From assembly GCA_943331195.2 (NCBI GenBank), contig CALQKQ020000279.1:1-5308 (forward strand): DNA of 5,308 bases. Direction: 5' to 3'. The stretch is from Akkermansia muciniphila. Its GTDB lineage: Bacteria > Verrucomicrobiota > Verrucomicrobiia > Verrucomicrobiales > V1-33. A program made the translations under genes and the position numbers. Shown here one piece after another: positions 3,541 to 5,308 of this stretch; positions within the stretch are counted from its first letter, which is position 1, and every line of letters begins with the position of its first letter. The notes beneath the pieces are model-generated. The model did not search any database, had not been told where the DNA came from, and worked only from the letters and a program-made list of their open reading frames with translations.

Positions 3541-5308
3541 ATGTCCCCTGCCCCGCACTCTTCCCCTCGCCGCTTCGGCTGGGTCTGGCTTGGGGTCCTC
3601 GTGCCCCTAGCCTTCACGCTGTGGTTGTCCTGGACCTGGACCCCTAACTTCCCTCGTGCCGACCACTGGGGCATGGAATCTGATTTGATGGTCGCCGACC
3701 CCAGCCAGGCCCTCAGCTGGAATCTGCTCGCGCAACAGTTCAACGATAGCCGCTATGTGCTCTCGCGCCTCTGCTTCCTCGCGCTAGGCAAAGCCACGGG
3801 TTGGAACTTGCAGGTCGAGGCCGCCGCTTGCGTCCTCATGGCCGGCGGCATCGCCGTGCTCGCCTGGTGGATGGCCCGCCGCAGCCTTCCAGGGCGGGCC
3901 GCCGACGGGGCCGGGGCCCTCATGGCCTTGCTCATTCTCTCACCCCACCAGGTGATGAATTGGAACTTCGGCGTGCAAATCTGCTATTTCCTGCCAGTGG
4001 GGTCGGCCGTGGCCACCGCCGCCGTCTTCCTAACGCGGTGGAGCCTAGCCCGCCAAACCCTCGCGGGCATCCTCATCGCGACGTTGGGATCGTGGTCCTT
4101 CGCCAATGGCTGGCTAACCTGGGGCTTGGTCGCCTGGGGCGTCCTCGGCGGGTACCGGCGCGGCGGCATGCGCCCCGTGGCCGTCGCGCTGTTCGCCGTG
4201 CTCCTCGCCGTGGCGGCGAATCTCCTCGCCTATTTCCACGGCTATCACTTTCAAGAATCCATCCCGCTTTCCCAAAAATTAGCGCAGCGCAGCGGAGCCA
4301 TCGTCCACTACTTTCTCAATACCTTGGGCGCAGGCCTCGCCGAAGGCTGGCTTCAGCCCAACCAAGCCCAGCGCAGCCAGCTGCTCGACCGGCTCGCCCC
4401 GCCCTTGGCCCTACTCGCACTGGCCTGGCTCGGAAGCCTCGTTTTGTGGCACCGCCGCGACTTGTGGCAGCGCGGCGGGGCCTCCCCCGCCTGGATGTGG
4501 ATCGGCCTAGCGGGTTGGTCCCTCCTCGTGGTGGCCCTGGTGGCCCTGGCCCGCACCGGCAACGTTCTTTCCCACCCCTTCGCTTCGCGCTACCTCGCCT
4601 TTTCTCTGTGGGCTTGGGCCGCAGCGCTCGTGCTCAGCCTGATGCTGCCCCCTGGCCGCCCTCGCCGCTTTCTCGCCATCAGCGGCAGCGCCCTCCTCCT
4701 CTGGGGCTGGGCGAGCGGAGCCGCCACCGGCATCAAACAACTGCACAAAGACGCCTACACCATGCGCCTGCTCCACGGCACCCTAACCATGGCCCTGGTG
4801 GCCCCCGAGCCCCTCGGCCTGCGCGCCAACGACCCCATGATGCACCTCTTGCTAGAACGCCTCCAGCGCCTCGACGACTTAGGCTATCTCCAGCCCCCGC
4901 TGGTGCGCAGCCCCTTGGTTTCCCAAGCCACCGTGCGCCAGGATCCCGCCGTAGAAGGCCAACTCCTCCCCATCCCCCCAGGCTCACCTCCCATCATCAG
5001 CGGCTACGCCATCGACCATCGGCGCCAGGGTCCGGCCGACGCCGTGGTGCTCTCGCTGCAACCCGAGGGCGGCCCCGAAATCTGGTGGACCCCAGTGAGC
5101 GGCCGCACCTTGGACAAAGCTTTCAAAAAACAAGCCAACGCCCAGGGACTAAGCGGGGAGCACGCCCGCATCGGCTGGATCTGGGAAGCTAGCCCCAACC
5201 CAGCTCCCTATCAGATCGTCACCCCGCCCCCCGCCCTTCCTTGTGTGGTCCGTGCCTACGCCCTCGACACCCGCAGCGGAACTTTTTACCGCCTCCAGGG
5301 CGAACAGC
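3541..5308 (+). CDS. Polytopic membrane protein, GT-C-like, with C-terminal extracytoplasmic domain (3' partial)
   Basis: The frame is open from ATG 3541 to the window edge without a stop, giving 589 complete codons; the true C-terminus is outside. A positively charged N-end (SPRRFG) precedes membrane segment 1 (about 13-32). A polar loop with DHW at 41-43 and a D-S-R-Y-V-L-S-R block (69-76) follows. About nine more hydrophobic segments fall near 91-111, 122-137, 142-164, 173-202, 210-232, 285-304, 318-337, 349-369 and 377-396. Recognisable blocks are NWNFGVQICYFL (140-151), SWSFANGWLTW (184-194), the HGYH-x-Q loop (233-238) and SRYLAFSLW (349-357). Residues 400-589 are soluble-looking, ending in VVRAYALDTRSG and YRLQG. 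From memory, this arrangement recurs in uncharacterised bacterial membrane proteins that look like GT-C glycosyltransferases; Asp41 in the first outer loop could be a catalytic acid. Substrate unknown. In-frame ATGs at 3349 and 3430 exist, but 3541 lies nearest the first membrane segment. No Shine-Dalgarno sequence is seen. Confidence 0.85.
   Translation, partial: MSPAPHSSPRRFGWVWLGVLVPLAFTLWLSWTWTPNFPRADHWGMESDLMVADPSQALSWNLLAQQFNDSRYVLSRLCFLALGKATGWNLQVEAAACVLMAGGIAVLAWWMARRSLPGRAADGAGALMALLILSPHQVMNWNFGVQICYFLPVGSAVATAAVFLTRWSLARQTLAGILIATLGSWSFANGWLTWGLVAWGVLGGYRRGGMRPVAVALFAVLLAVAANLLAYFHGYHFQESIPLSQKLAQRSGAIVHYFLNTLGAGLAEGWLQPNQAQRSQLLDRLAPPLALLALAWLGSLVLWHRRDLWQRGGASPAWMWIGLAGWSLLVVALVALARTGNVLSHPFASRYLAFSLWAWAAALVLSLMLPPGRPRRFLAISGSALLLWGWASGAATGIKQLHKDAYTMRLLHGTLTMALVAPEPLGLRANDPMMHLLLERLQRLDDLGYLQPPLVRSPLVSQATVRQDPAVEGQLLPIPPGSPPIISGYAIDHRRQGPADAVVLSLQPEGGPEIWWTPVSGRTLDKAFKKQANAQGLSGEHARIGWIWEASPNPAPYQIVTPPPALPCVVRAYALDTRSGTFYRLQGEQ

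Noticed and set aside
3801..5192. A 463-codon plus-strand open frame rich in Arg, Pro and His.
   Set aside because: It lies in another frame of the membrane-protein gene. Its translation is low-complexity RRP/PAP sequence typical of GC-rich shadows, whereas the frame from 3541 gives a coherent membrane protein with hydrophobic segments and family-like blocks.
1..5308. Looked for CRISPR arrays, insertion-sequence ends, retron-like or toxin-antitoxin modules.
   Set aside because: I found no regularly spaced repeats, transposase motifs, reverse-transcriptase motifs or small paired genes.

Overview
The window is a roughly 60% G+C bacterial chromosome segment of ordinary but fragmented character. 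Best guess for the host is a Verrucomicrobiota-like organism (Opitutae or a relative). This rests on three weak clues: a formylglycine-generating-enzyme (FGE)-type C-terminus of the kind that is abundant there, the lack of Shine-Dalgarno sequences before all four readable starts, and the overall composition. It is an inference from style, not a proven assignment.

Left third (1-1629): low coding density. A small intact DUF3293-type gene (234-593, +) is followed by about 300 bases with no convincing gene. Next, on the minus strand, is a truncated FGE-sulfatase-domain remnant (888-1331) that has kept only the C-terminal signature. A further 300 bases without a gene lead up to a tRNA. This stretch reads like decayed accessory DNA beside a tRNA.

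Middle (1630-2315): a complete tRNA-Arg (anticodon CCU, no encoded CCA) is followed by GC-rich inverted and direct repeats. Then comes an OsmC-family gene (1807-2235, +) with both signature cysteines. A perfect 12-bp inverted repeat separates it from the convergent gene on its right. The U-tract beside this repeat lies only on the minus-strand side, so it is best read as that gene's terminator.

Right (2371-5308): an LsrF-type class I aldolase/thiolase (2371-3336, -) is close to the E. coli autoinducer-2 catabolic enzyme but carries an extra segment of about 25 residues, and no other lsr gene is in view. It is divergent, across a 200-base intergenic region, from the largest gene in the window. 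That gene is a polytopic membrane protein starting at 3541 (+) and still open at the right edge (at least 589 codons). It resembles uncharacterised GT-C-like membrane proteins with a C-terminal extracytoplasmic domain. The long 3801-5192 reading frame inside it is only a GC-driven shadow.

The genes do not form an obvious joint pathway, since they face different directions and belong to unrelated families. I see no CRISPR array, no complete insertion sequence, no toxin-antitoxin pair and no phage gene. The points most worth a second look are the orphan LsrF with its insertion, the large unclassified membrane protein, and the gene-debris zone next to tRNA-Arg.
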